A stretch of 64,000 nt of DNA from Clostridium caldaquaticum. Lineage in GTDB: Bacteria > Bacillota > Clostridia > Clostridiales > Clostridiaceae. Positions 17,653 to 26,641 of this stretch are shown here, piece by piece; position 1 is the stretch's first letter, and each line of letters begins with the position of its first letter. The notes beneath the pieces are model-generated. The model was not told the origin of the DNA. It worked only from the letters and a program-made list of their open reading frames with translations, and searched no databases. The stretch lies in contig NZ_JAMSKT010000011.1 of assembly GCF_023806125.1 (NCBI RefSeq), positions 48,541-112,540 on the forward strand, written 5' to 3'. Both the position numbers and the translations under genes were made by a program.

Positions 17653-18593
17653 TGAATAACGCAGGATTATTATTTTCATTTGTAATATTTCTTATTTTGC
17701 TAATTTTAGTATTGTCATCAATAAAAATTGTAAATACAGGTAGTTTATATGTAGTTGAAAGGTTAGGTCAGTTTCATAGAGTTTTAGAGCCAGGCTGGCA
17801 TTTTGTGATTCCTTTTATTGACTTTGTAAGAAAAAAGATTTCAACTAAGCAGCAAATATTAGATATTGAACCACAAAATGTTATAACTAAAGATAATGTT
17901 AAGATTAGTATTGATAATGTCATATTCTATAAAGTAATGAATGCTAAAGATGCTGTTTACAATATTGAAAACTATAAATCAGGTATTGTTTATTCAACTA
18001 TAACTAATATGAGGAATATAGTTGGTAACATGACTCTTGATGAGGTTTTATCTGGAAGAGATAAAATTAATTCAGATCTTCTTAAAGTTGTAGATGAAAT
18101 AACTGATGCTTATGGTATAAAAATACTTTCTGTTGAAATTAAAAATATAATACCTCCAGCTGAAATACAGCAGGCAATGGAAAAGCAAATGAAGGCTGAA
18201 AGAGACAAGAGAGCAACAATACTTCAAGCAGAAGGTCAAAAGCAAAGTGAAATTGCTAGAGCAGAAGGTGAAAAGCAGGCTAAGATTCTTGCAGCTGAAG
18301 CTGAAAAGGAAGCTGCTATTAGACGGGCAGAAGGTTTGAAAGAATCTCAGCTTTTAGAGGCTGAAGGTAAAGCAAAGGCTATTGAAGCTATAGCAGAGGC
18401 ACAGGCAAAGGCTATAGAACAGGTTAATAAAGCAATAATTGAGTCTGGTACAAACGAAACAGTAATAGCATTAAAGCAAATAGAAGCTTTACAGGAGATG
18501 GCTAAAAATCCTGCTAATAAGTTAATATTACCTAATGAAACGTTATCGACTTTTGGAAATATAGCAGCTATAGGAGAAATGCTAAAAAAATAA
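17652..18593 (+). CDS. SPFH/stomatin-like (paraslipin, QmcA-type) membrane protein
   Basis: 313 residues. N-terminal membrane helix (about 5-26), SPFH domain (VVERLGQFHRVLEPGWHFVIPF through KNIIPPAEIQQAME), then a long Ala/Glu/Lys-rich coiled coil with repeated AEGEKQ-like units (about 190-255), and a short C-terminal tail. Scaffold protein of flotillin-like lipid microdomains, co-encoded with NfeD. Translation is likely coupled to the upstream gene through the TAATG overlap. Confidence 0.92.
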   Translation: MNNAGLLFSFVIFLILLILVLSSIKIVNTGSLYVVERLGQFHRVLEPGWHFVIPFIDFVRKKISTKQQILDIEPQNVITKDNVKISIDNVIFYKVMNAKDAVYNIENYKSGIVYSTITNMRNIVGNMTLDEVLSGRDKINSDLLKVVDEITDAYGIKILSVEIKNIIPPAEIQQAMEKQMKAERDKRATILQAEGQKQSEIARAEGEKQAKILAAEAEKEAAIRRAEGLKESQLLEAEGKAKAIEAIAEAQAKAIEQVNKAIIESGTNETVIALKQIEALQEMAKNPANKLILPNETLSTFGNIAAIGEMLKK

Positions 18594-18629
18594 TCAGGAT
18601 TTCTATAAAATAATCTAATTACTTTTTGC

Positions 18630-18736
18630 AGGTTTTCCATTATTCCCAGCATATGTTAAAATGATGTTTTTTAGAATTGGGCAATAATCCTATGGCAGGA
18701 GCAATTTTAGAGGCAGCTGGGCTATGGAATAAATAA
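18630..18736 (+). other. Possible gene remnant, unidentified
   Basis: Between the SPFH and EamA genes two short stretches read like protein in different frames: AGFPLFPAYVKMMFFRIG (ending in a stop near 18690), then a frame giving ELGNNPMAGAILEAAGLW and a stop. No ribosome binding site. It could be the broken C-terminus of a lost gene or chance; I cannot name a family. Confidence 0.2.
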
Positions 18737-18775
18737 TGAAAACTTCAAAATATAAGTAAAGGAAAGTTATAAAAT

Positions 18776-19192
18776 ATGTGGAAGCTATTTGCAATTTTAT
18801 CGGCAGTATTTGCTGCTTTAACTTCAGTCCTTGCTAAAATAGGTATAAAAGGTGTGGATTCAAATCTGGCTACTGCTATTAGAACGGTTGTAATTATTGT
18901 TTTAGCATGGGGAATTGTTTTTGCCACCGGAGCGCAGAGCAGCATTATGGGTTTAACAAAACGTAACTGGATATTTTTAATTTTATCTGGATTGACTACA
19001 GGCTTATCATGGATATTTTATTATAAGGCTATAGCTCTTGGGAATGTATCCCAGGTTGCACCTATAGATAAATCAAGTATTGTTTTAACTTTAATTTTAT
19101 CGTTTTTTATTTTAGGAGAACAATTTACTACAAAAACTTTAATAGCAGGAATATTAATTACTGCCGGTACATTTGTAATGATATGGAGATAA
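18776..19192 (+). CDS. Half-size EamA-type transporter
   Basis: 138 residues with five predicted helices, a single EamA/DMT unit rather than the usual ten-helix duplicate. The last two helices carry the typical YYKAIALGNVSQVAPIDKSS and ILGEQFTTKTLIAGILITAG segments. Such half-size members are thought to work as dimers, in the way SMR proteins do; substrate unknown. ATG behind AAAGGAAA. Confidence 0.82.
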   Translation: MWKLFAILSAVFAALTSVLAKIGIKGVDSNLATAIRTVVIIVLAWGIVFATGAQSSIMGLTKRNWIFLILSGLTTGLSWIFYYKAIALGNVSQVAPIDKSSIVLTLILSFFILGEQFTTKTLIAGILITAGTFVMIWR

Positions 19193-19237
19193 CAGGTTTA
19201 TAATAATGAAAACATATAATTTAAATTAGAATAATAT

Positions 19238-19277
19238 AAAACGACTTCTTTAATTAATAATTAAGAGGTCGTTTTAT
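19238..19277 (+). terminator. Rho-independent terminator
   Basis: 13-bp stem AAAACGACTTCTT (19238-19250) with AAGAGGTCGTTTT (19263-19275), one G-T pair. Confidence 0.8.
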
Positions 19278-19368
19278 ATTTCAGCTTTGATTTTTAATAT
19301 GGCTAGTATAAAAAACTTTTTTATACAAATAATAAAAATGTTAATGGTATTTGAAAAGGATTGAGAAT

Positions 19369-20820
19369 ATGAATAGTTCAGATAATATTAAACTAACTAA
19401 AAATATTAAAAAAAATATAGAAATTATAAAGCAAAGCCTCCCAATTGAAAAAAGTTTTGATATCATTGGCAGAGAGATAGAAATTGGACAAATAGAAGCT
19501 TATATGGTTTTTATTGATGGTTTTGCAAAAGATGATATTATGCTTAGAATTTTAGAAGTTCTTCAGCCTGTAAAAAAAGAAGATATATCAAAGGATACTA
19601 TTAATACTTTAATGAAAAATAAAATAGGATATATCGAAGTAGAGAGTTTTTCACATATAAAGCAATTGACAGATTCAGTATTAGCTGGAGCAGTTGCACT
19701 AATAATTGATGGTCAAGAGGAAGGAATTATTATTGATGCAAGAGAGTATCCAGTGAGAAGTCCTGAGGAGCCTGATTTAGAAAAGGTTACAAGGGGTTCT
19801 CGAGACGGATTAGTAGAAACAATTATATTTAATACTTCTCTCATACGAAGAAGGCTTAGAGATCCTAATCTTATATTTGAGATTAATAGTGTAGGAAAAC
19901 GTTCTAAAACTGATGTGGTTATTGCCTATCTAAAGGATTTAGCTGATGAGAAACTTATAAAAGAAATTAAAGATAAAATAAATAAGATAGATGTCGGAGC
20001 CTTGGTAATGGCAGAAAAAACCTTAGAAGAGTTAATAATAAAAAAACATTGGTATAATCCTCTTCCTCAGGTTAAATTTACAGAAAGGCCAGACGTTGTA
20101 GCTGCGCACCTGATGGAGGGGCATATTGCAGTCATTGTGGATACTTCTCCTAGTGTTATGCTGCTTCCTGTTACAATGTTTCATTTTACACAGCATGCAG
20201 AAGATTACTATCAAAACATAGCTGTAGGTACTTATATACGATGGGTGCGCTTTTTAGGAATGCTTTCAGCTTTTGTGATACTTCCATTATGGCTTTTATT
20301 AGTGAATAATAAGCAGTTTCTTCCAGGTTTTTTGCAGTTTCTTGGACCTAAAGAGTCTAGCAATATACCTTTATTTGTTCAATTTATTATACTTGAATTT
20401 GGACTGGATTTATTGAGGATATCATCTATTCATACTCCAAATGCACTATCTACTTCTTTAGGCATAATTGGAGGTTTGATGTTAAGTGAATTTGCTGTAA
20501 AAATAGGTTTATTTGTACCTGAGACTGTACTTTATATGGCACTTGCAGGAATAGGAACTTTTGCTACGCCAAGTGTTGAATTTGCTATGGCTATACGTAT
20601 TTTTAGATTACTATTACTGATAATGACAGGGTTGTTTAATATCTATGGATTTACTGCAGCACTTATTATAATCTTTATAATTACTTATAAAACAAATTCC
20701 TTTAAGAATGGAAAGAAGTATACTTGGCCTCTTATTCCTTTCGAGTGGAAGCCTTTGTCACATATTTTATTTCGAATGCCAATTCCAAAGATAAATAACA
20801 GTAATGATAATCAGGATTAG
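19369..20820 (+). CDS. Spore germination receptor A subunit (GerAA/GerKA/SpoVAF family)
   Basis: About 483 residues. A soluble N-terminal ligand-side domain (~1-280) with VTRGSRDGLVETIIFNTSLIRR-type signature (PDLEKVTRGSRDG...LIRRRLRDPNL), then a membrane domain of about five helices (~290-460) with WVRFLGMLSAF and ILEFGLDLLRI segments. In the spore inner membrane these subunits work with B and C partners to sense germinants. No gerB/gerC-like gene is next to it; hairpins isolate it on both sides. Start at ATG 19369 rather than TTG 19351. Confidence 0.9.
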   Translation: MNSSDNIKLTKNIKKNIEIIKQSLPIEKSFDIIGREIEIGQIEAYMVFIDGFAKDDIMLRILEVLQPVKKEDISKDTINTLMKNKIGYIEVESFSHIKQLTDSVLAGAVALIIDGQEEGIIIDAREYPVRSPEEPDLEKVTRGSRDGLVETIIFNTSLIRRRLRDPNLIFEINSVGKRSKTDVVIAYLKDLADEKLIKEIKDKINKIDVGALVMAEKTLEELIIKKHWYNPLPQVKFTERPDVVAAHLMEGHIAVIVDTSPSVMLLPVTMFHFTQHAEDYYQNIAVGTYIRWVRFLGMLSAFVILPLWLLLVNNKQFLPGFLQFLGPKESSNIPLFVQFIILEFGLDLLRISSIHTPNALSTSLGIIGGLMLSEFAVKIGLFVPETVLYMALAGIGTFATPSVEFAMAIRIFRLLLLIMTGLFNIYGFTAALIIIFIITYKTNSFKNGKKYTWPLIPFEWKPLSHILFRMPIPKINNSNDNQD

Positions 20821-20846
20821 TTTGAATATTATATAAATAAAAATAA

Positions 20847-20893
20847 GCTGCTGCACAGCTAAGTATTTAAATTTAGTTGTGTAGCAGCCTTTT
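20847..20893. terminator. Bidirectional terminator
   Basis: 16-bp stem GCTGCTGCACAGCTAA (20847-20862) with TTAGTTGTGTAGCAGC (20873-20888), two G-T pairs; between two convergent genes. Confidence 0.82.
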
Positions 20894-20895
20894 AA

Positions 20896-21186
20896 TTATA
20901 ACAATAAAAATAATAAGGCTAAGGCTAGCAGAAAATCAAAAGCAGTATTTGTATATCCTACATAATAATTTGAAGAATTATAAATACTGTTTCCGTATAG
21001 ATATCCAGCATACCCTCCATAATTATCATAAAATTTGTTATTGTTATAATAAGCTATACGGTAACCTAATCTATCATATAGAGAATTTCCATCAAAAAAA
21101 CCTACCTCATTATCAAAGGCATCATATATTGTGTTTCCTTTTACATAACCTAATGTTTTCCCGTTACAGTTGTAACATTTTCTCAT
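20896..21186 (-). CDS. Small repeat protein with CxxC start and C-terminal hydrophobic tail
   Basis: 96 residues. Begins MRKCYNCNG, then about four ~18-22-residue repeats built on G-[YF]-x-x-G-N-x-[IL]-Y-[DN] (KGNTIYDAF, DGNSLYDRLG, YGNSIYNSS), ending in a 13-residue Leu/Ala tail (LLALALLFLLL). The pattern recalls the '4-fold beta flower' type of small repeat protein. ATG at 21186 lies five bases after GAGGTGGG. Related in style to the repeat protein at 26141-26494. Function unknown. Confidence 0.7.
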   Translation of the reverse strand: MRKCYNCNGKTLGYVKGNTIYDAFDNEVGFFDGNSLYDRLGYRIAYYNNNKFYDNYGGYAGYLYGNSIYNSSNYYVGYTNTAFDFLLALALLFLLL

Positions 21187-21199
21187 AAAAACCCACCTC

Positions 21200-21483
21200 A
21201 TTCTCTTTATGTTAATAAGCTTATCAGCTTTCACTACATAATATGAAGTAGGTAAAAAAAAGTGAATTTTCTAGTAAAGCATATAAATTCAAAGTGTAGT
21301 GCTAATTACAATCTGAAGTTAAAAAAATTTAAATTAACCGTTTACATACAATCAAAATAAATGTTTTGGACTTGAAATAAAAAAACAATTGTTTATAATT
21401 GGTAATATAGTATAAATTTTAAAATATAAATTAAATTTGTAAAATTAAGATTTTGTCATTTGGTACAAGCATATACTAATATT
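21200..21483. other. Intergenic promoter region
   Basis: AT-rich divergent upstream region of the repeat protein and the GT4 gene. A possible TTGTTT/TATAAA promoter with 16-base spacing lies near 21391-21418. No ORF or repeat seen. Confidence 0.35.
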
Positions 21484-21496
21484 AGGAGGAATTATT

Positions 21497-22840
21497 ATGA
21501 AAATACTAATGTTGTCTTGGGAATATCCGCCTAAAAATATAGGAGGTATTTCAAACCATGTTTACTTTTTATCAAAAAGTTTAAAGAATTTAGGTCACGA
21601 GGTTCATGTAATTACTTGCATTGAGGGGGATGCTTCTATTTATGAAGATGATAATGGTGTTTTTGTACATAGGGTCGTTCCTTACAGCATAGACACAGAA
21701 GATTTTACAAAATGGGTTATGCATTTAAACTTTGCTATGGCTGAAGAGGCAGTAAGACTTATTAATAATACAGGTAAGTTTCATATTATTCATGTACATG
21801 ATTGGCTGGCTTTATATAGTGCAAAACTATTAAAATGGTCTTATAACATACCTGTTGTATGTACAATGCATGCTACTGAACATGGCAGAAACGGTGGAAT
21901 AAGAACTGATATGCAAAGATACATATCTTCTGCAGAATGGATGCTTACTTATGAAAGCTGGAAAGTAATTACCTGCAGTGAATTTATGAAGGATGAGGTA
22001 AAAAATATTTTCAATATTCCAGATGACAAGTTTTCAGTAATTCCAAATGGCATAAGCTTAGAGAATTTTAATATTGATTTTGATAGTATTGAATTTAGAC
22101 GAAAATATGCATTAGATGAAGAAAAAATAATATTTTATATTGGAAGGCATGTATACGAAAAAGGAATACAGCTTTTGATTGAAGCTGCACCAGATATAAT
22201 AAACAGTTATAAAGATGTTAAATTTATAATAGCAGGTAAGGGTCCTATGACTGATGAACTTATGGAGAGAACTAAACAATTAGGACTTCAGAGTAAAGTA
22301 ATATTTACAGGCTATATGGATGAAGAACAAAAGAGAAAAATGTACAAGGTATCGGATCTAGCTGTTTTTCCATCGATTTACGAACCCTTTGGCATAGTTG
22401 CTTTGGAGGCAATGGCTGCCGGATGTCCTGTAGTAGTATCAGAAGTTGGGGGGCTTAAAGAAATAATAGAACATAAGGTCAATGGAATTAAAGTTTTAAA
22501 TGGCTCAAAGGACAGCTTGAAAGAAAATATTATAGATGTACTTAAAGATGAAGAATTAAGAAAAGTTATAAGTAAAAACGGGTATAATCTAGCAGCAGAA
22601 AAATATACATGGGATAAAATTGCTCAAAGTACTGTAAACTTATATGAAAAAGTTAAAAATGAGGCTAAGAACAGTGAATGGGAAATTAAAGAAGAAAAAC
22701 CAAAGAAAAAGAGAGCAGGCAGTACAAAAAAGAAAAAAGGTGAAGAGGAGGAAAAGAGCAAAGTTAAGAATGATAAACTAAAGGAAAAAGATGAGAAGGA
22801 AACAAAAGTAAAAAGAACAAGAAAGAAACAAATTATTTAA
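21497..22840 (+). CDS. GT4-family glycosyltransferase (glycogen-synthase-like) with basic tail
   Basis: 447 residues, GT-B fold. N-terminal domain begins MKILMLSWEYPPKNIGGISNH; C-terminal donor domain has IGRHVYEKGI near 217 and the EX7E motif in SIYEPFGIVALEAMAAG near 300. The last ~50 residues are a low-complexity Lys/Glu tail (KKKRAGSTKKKKGEEEE...), absent from most relatives. It is followed 85 bases on by a sugar-nucleotide gene, suggesting joint work on an envelope or storage glycan. ATG behind AGGAGGAA. Confidence 0.88.
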   Translation: MKILMLSWEYPPKNIGGISNHVYFLSKSLKNLGHEVHVITCIEGDASIYEDDNGVFVHRVVPYSIDTEDFTKWVMHLNFAMAEEAVRLINNTGKFHIIHVHDWLALYSAKLLKWSYNIPVVCTMHATEHGRNGGIRTDMQRYISSAEWMLTYESWKVITCSEFMKDEVKNIFNIPDDKFSVIPNGISLENFNIDFDSIEFRRKYALDEEKIIFYIGRHVYEKGIQLLIEAAPDIINSYKDVKFIIAGKGPMTDELMERTKQLGLQSKVIFTGYMDEEQKRKMYKVSDLAVFPSIYEPFGIVALEAMAAGCPVVVSEVGGLKEIIEHKVNGIKVLNGSKDSLKENIIDVLKDEELRKVISKNGYNLAAEKYTWDKIAQSTVNLYEKVKNEAKNSEWEIKEEKPKKKRAGSTKKKKGEEEEKSKVKNDKLKEKDEKETKVKRTRKKQII

Positions 22841-22925
22841 ATTATAATGGAAAAAGGGACTACAGATAATAATTGTTCTATGAGATAAAAATAGCAGGGA
22901 ATATGAGGTGGAGGGGTAGAGAATT

Positions 22926-25385
22926 ATGAAGGCGGTTATTATGGCAGGTGGGGAAGGGAGCAGACTCAGACCGCTTACCTGCAACATTCCTAAACCAATG
23001 ATGCCAATATTAGAAAAGCCAGTTATGCAGTATGCTATAGAACTTTTAAAAAAGAATGATATTACTGACATAGCAGTTACACTTCAGTATTTACCAGATG
23101 AAATAATGAATTATTTTGGGGATGGAAAAGAATTTGGAGTAAATATTAGATATTTTATTGAAAAATCTCCTTTAGGAACTGCAGGAAGTGTAAAAAATGG
23201 TGAAAATTTTTTAGACGATACTTTTATAGTAATCAGTGGAGATTCCATAACGGATATCGATATATCAAAAGCCATAGATTTCCATAAGGAAAAGGGTGCA
23301 GTTGCAACTTTAGTATTAAAAGAGGTAGCTGTACCTTTAGAATATGGAGTGGTTGTGACAGATAAAGAAGATAGAATAAAGGGATTTCTAGAAAAGCCTA
23401 GCTGGGGAGAGGTTTTTAGTGATAAGGCTAACACAGGCATATATATTTTGGAACCAGAGATATTTTCCTATTATTCCAAAGATCAAAAATTTGATTTTAG
23501 TAATGATTTATTTCCTATATTATTGCAAGAGGATAGGCCTATGTATGGGTATACAGCAAAAGGCTATTGGTGTGATATAGGAAACTTAGAACAGTATATC
23601 CATTGTCATTTTGACATATTAAAAGGATTTGTAAAAGTTAAAATAAAGGGAGAAAAATTTAAGGATGGAATATGGATAGGTGACAATTGTGAAGTTTCGC
23701 CAAATGCTAACATTGAAGCACCTGCATTTATAGGGAGTGGGTGCAAAATATATAATGGTGCAGATATTGGTGCATTTAGTGTACTAGGAAAATGTAATAT
23801 TATATCAAATGGTGTTAAGATAAAAAGAAGTATTCTTCTCAATAATTGCTATGTAGGAAGTGGAGCAGAGATAAAAGGGGCTGTAGTATGTAATAATGTT
23901 CAGCTTGAGTCTAAAGCATCTATATTTGAAGATTGTGTTATTGGTGACGAAACATTAATTGGAGAGAGAACCGTAGTAAAACCAGGAGTTAGAATTTGGC
24001 CTAACAAGGATATAGAGAGAAGTACTGTGGTTAAAGAAAATATAATATGGGGTGGCAAGCTCTCACGCACATTGTTTGGTAAAAGTGGAGTTAGTGGAGA
24101 AGTTAATGTTGATATAACTCCTGAATTTGTGTGTAAATTAGGGTCAGCTTATGGTTCTTTACTAAAGAGTGAATCAAAGGTAGCTTTAAGTTGCAGTGAC
24201 AGTGGGGCAGCTCAGATGCTGAAATATGCCCTTGCTACAGGACTTTTATCTATGGGAATAGAAGTATATGATTTAAAAAAAATGGCTACTCCTATGACAA
24301 GATTTATAACGTTTTTCTTTGGAATACAGGGAGCAATCCATGTTTCAATAGATAATGAAAATCCTGAAAAGGTAAATATATTATTTATGGATGCAAATGG
24401 TTGTAATATTGATAAAGCGATGGAAAGAAAAATCCAAAATAGTTTTATTAAAGAGGATTTTAGAAGAGCAAAAACTGATGCTTTCAAACGAATAATTCAT
24501 CTATCTGAAACATCAGAATATTATATTAGACAAATAATAAATAGGGTAGGAGTAGATAGTATAAGAAACCAAAGATATAAGATTATTTTAAGTGTAAGAA
24601 ACCCTATATTACTTTCTGTTATACAAAATATATTTTCTGAACTTAGAATAAATTTCAAGCTTTATAATGAGTTTAATGATCTTTTAGGTTTAAGTAGAGA
24701 AGTTGTGAAAAGCGAAGCAAATTTAGGGATCTACATAAAAGATGAAGGAGAATATGCTGTAATAGTTGATGAAAAAGGAAATATAGTTAAGGATAATCTT
24801 TATGAAGCTCTAAATGCATTAGTTTTTTTAAAGTCTACAAAGTTTAATACTTTAGTAGCATCTGTTACAGGTTCAGAAGTCATGGCAGAAATAGCAAAGG
24901 CTAATGGTGCAAAATTTATAAAGACAAAAACAACTCAAAAAAGTATATTAGAAAATTATATTAAAAATGAGAAAAAAATAAGTAAAAAAGAGATTACAAA
25001 TTACTATTTAATGAGTTTAGATTGCGTTGCAATGTTTATCTATACATTAAATATGATGGCAGAAGCAAATATTCCTTTATCAAGTATTATGGCAAATATT
25101 CCAAAATACTACTGCAAAAGTAAGGAAATAAGCTGTCCGTGGAATTTGAAAGGAAGAGTTTTAAGAAATTTGATAGAAGAGAATAATTCTAAATCTGTGG
25201 ATTTAATTGAGGGAGTTAAGTTTAATTTTGAACATAGTTGGGTACTTGTTCTTCCAGATTCAGAAGAACCGTTGTGCAGGATTTATGCAGAGTCTAATGA
25301 CTTAGAAGAACTTGAGAGCTTAGTTGAGGAATTTATTAAAAGAATTCAGTTTTTAACGGAATTTTTAACGGAAGAGATGATTTAA
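22926..25385 (+). CDS. Sugar-1-phosphate nucleotidyltransferase fused to degenerate phosphomannomutase domain
   Basis: 819 residues. Residues 1-~230: nucleotidyltransferase with MAGGEGSRLRPLT and PKPMMPI signature. ~245-370: left-handed beta-helix hexapeptide repeats. ~380-800: phosphohexomutase-like domain. The mutase domain has lost key residues: the catalytic Ser of the SHNP loop aligns with Asp476 (VSIDNENPEKVNI) and the DGD-A/G-DR metal loop reads KDEGEY (605-610). It is therefore probably non-catalytic. Usually annotated mannose-1-phosphate guanylyltransferase; the nucleotide and sugar are not proven. ATG behind GGAGGGG. Confidence 0.85.
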   Translation: MKAVIMAGGEGSRLRPLTCNIPKPMMPILEKPVMQYAIELLKKNDITDIAVTLQYLPDEIMNYFGDGKEFGVNIRYFIEKSPLGTAGSVKNGENFLDDTFIVISGDSITDIDISKAIDFHKEKGAVATLVLKEVAVPLEYGVVVTDKEDRIKGFLEKPSWGEVFSDKANTGIYILEPEIFSYYSKDQKFDFSNDLFPILLQEDRPMYGYTAKGYWCDIGNLEQYIHCHFDILKGFVKVKIKGEKFKDGIWIGDNCEVSPNANIEAPAFIGSGCKIYNGADIGAFSVLGKCNIISNGVKIKRSILLNNCYVGSGAEIKGAVVCNNVQLESKASIFEDCVIGDETLIGERTVVKPGVRIWPNKDIERSTVVKENIIWGGKLSRTLFGKSGVSGEVNVDITPEFVCKLGSAYGSLLKSESKVALSCSDSGAAQMLKYALATGLLSMGIEVYDLKKMATPMTRFITFFFGIQGAIHVSIDNENPEKVNILFMDANGCNIDKAMERKIQNSFIKEDFRRAKTDAFKRIIHLSETSEYYIRQIINRVGVDSIRNQRYKIILSVRNPILLSVIQNIFSELRINFKLYNEFNDLLGLSREVVKSEANLGIYIKDEGEYAVIVDEKGNIVKDNLYEALNALVFLKSTKFNTLVASVTGSEVMAEIAKANGAKFIKTKTTQKSILENYIKNEKKISKKEITNYYLMSLDCVAMFIYTLNMMAEANIPLSSIMANIPKYYCKSKEISCPWNLKGRVLRNLIEENNSKSVDLIEGVKFNFEHSWVLVLPDSEEPLCRIYAESNDLEELESLVEEFIKRIQFLTEFLTEEMI

Positions 25386-25404
25386 GGTGGGTTTTTGCCC
25401 ACCT
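25385..25404 (+). terminator. Weak hairpin, possible terminator
   Basis: 7-bp stem AGGTGGG/CCCACCT with loop of TTTTTG right after the stop codon; no T run follows. Confidence 0.4.
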
Positions 25405-25443
25405 AAGATTAAACCTTGTTTGCAATATCACCAAAGATAAAAA

Positions 25444-25971
25444 TTACTTTTTTAATTCAAATTCTCTATAGGTAATCCACTTATTTTTTTCCCATAAAAG
25501 TATAGATATATTATTAAAATATGTAGAGAAATGAAACTGAAATCTGGAAACATATTGCCAGATACTTTGAAATTTATAAGAAGGAAGTTTAGAAACTACA
25601 GTACAGTGAAATACTCTTCCTTTACCTTCATTTTGTTTCCAGTCAAGCCAAGCTATATTTTTCAGTACATCAATATAATCATCATGAACCTTAACTGCAT
25701 TTTTCGAAGGCTTTACATCCATATATACCACAGCATTGCCAAAATGGCCGAAATCTTCTACTAATATTTCGAAAGCCTTTGTATTCTTACAAAATTCCTC
25801 CGTAAGCTTTTCAACCTCATGTATATTTTCTGTTTCAAAGGGAGCTTTAATAGTAAAATGTGCTGGAAGTCTTTGTCTTTTTACCTGGAACTTACTGCAT
25901 ACATCTTCAACCAGTTTTTCATGAAACACTAAAGCTTCTCCTTTTATTAAACAAACTATTAAATATCTCAT
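25444..25971 (-). CDS. 2'-5' RNA ligase-like 2H phosphoesterase
   Basis: 175 residues. Two H-x-T motifs 84 residues apart, His38-Phe-Thr40 (AHFTIKAPF) and His122-Cys-Thr124 (FHCTVVSKL), define the 2H superfamily active site. Relatives include ThpR/LigT and YjcG; they hydrolyse 2',3'-cyclic or related phosphodiesters in RNA or nucleotides. Substrate here unknown. Start at ATG 25971 behind AGAGGA; the upstream ATG overlaps that site. Confidence 0.85.
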   Translation of the reverse strand: MRYLIVCLIKGEALVFHEKLVEDVCSKFQVKRQRLPAHFTIKAPFETENIHEVEKLTEEFCKNTKAFEILVEDFGHFGNAVVYMDVKPSKNAVKVHDDYIDVLKNIAWLDWKQNEGKGRVFHCTVVSKLPSYKFQSIWQYVSRFQFHFSTYFNNISILLWEKNKWITYREFELKK

Positions 25972-26140
25972 AGAAATCCTCTTTTTCATATTAATTATGT
26001 TTTATTTATAAGTATAGTCATACCATTATGTTTTATACATTAAACTTAAAATTACATTTATTGTAATAGTTATTTTTTTAAAAACATAAACTTTAATAGG
26101 GAGATTGCATTATAAAAAACAGATAAAAGGGGAATATAAA

Positions 26141-26494
26141 ATGGGGTATATAAGAGAAGGTTATTCTGATAAAGGGAAAATAGTGGCTTGTTTAGATGGA
26201 AATTATGTAAAGATAAGTGAAGAAGTAAGCTCTAATATTATAGCTTACTTAGATGGTAAGTATATAAGAGAGGGCAGCGGAGTTAATGGAGAAATAATTG
26301 CAAATTTGGATGGATATTATATAAGAGAAGGAAAAGATTCAGAAGGAAATATAATAGCTAATATTGATGGACTTTTTATAAGGGAAGGAAAAGAAAATGA
26401 TGGAGCTATATTATTTAATATTGAAGGCTATGCTTCAATGAAGGAGAAGGCAGCTTTGGCAGCTGCTGGACTTATGCTGAAGGGACTGATATAA
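26141..26494 (+). CDS. Small repeat protein (YIREG/IIANLDG repeats)
   Basis: 117 residues. Five imperfect ~19-residue repeats: [YF]IREG followed by G-x-I-[IV]-A-x-[LI]-D-G (IREGYSDKGKIVACLDG, IREGSGVNGEIIANLDG, IREGKDSEGNIIANIDG), then a hydrophobic Ala-rich tail (AALAAAGLMLKGLI). Same design as the protein at 20896-21186: small beta-repeat domain plus hydrophobic C-terminal end. Start at ATG 26141 after AAAAGGGGA. Function unknown. Confidence 0.72.
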   Translation: MGYIREGYSDKGKIVACLDGNYVKISEEVSSNIIAYLDGKYIREGSGVNGEIIANLDGYYIREGKDSEGNIIANIDGLFIREGKENDGAILFNIEGYASMKEKAALAAAGLMLKGLI

Positions 26495-26523
26495 CCTGAG
26501 ATTTAGTTCTCAGGTTTTGTTTT
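26493..26523 (+). terminator. Rho-independent terminator
   Basis: 8-bp stem AACCTGAG (26493-26500) with CTCAGGTT (26509-26516), then TTGTTTT. Confidence 0.8.
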
Positions 26524-26641
26524 AAGCAGAACTTCTATTTTGTTTTATCAAGGCTTGTAGTATAATTATTTTATATAGTTTTTTATTTGCACATCTACAG
26601 TTTATAAACAAATGAAATCCTAGGAAGGCAGGTTTAATTTA

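Noticed and set aside
22680..22840. Lys/Glu-rich end of the GT4 gene as a frameshift artefact
   Set aside because: The frame stays open with codon use like the rest of the gene and ends normally before the next gene's ribosome binding site.
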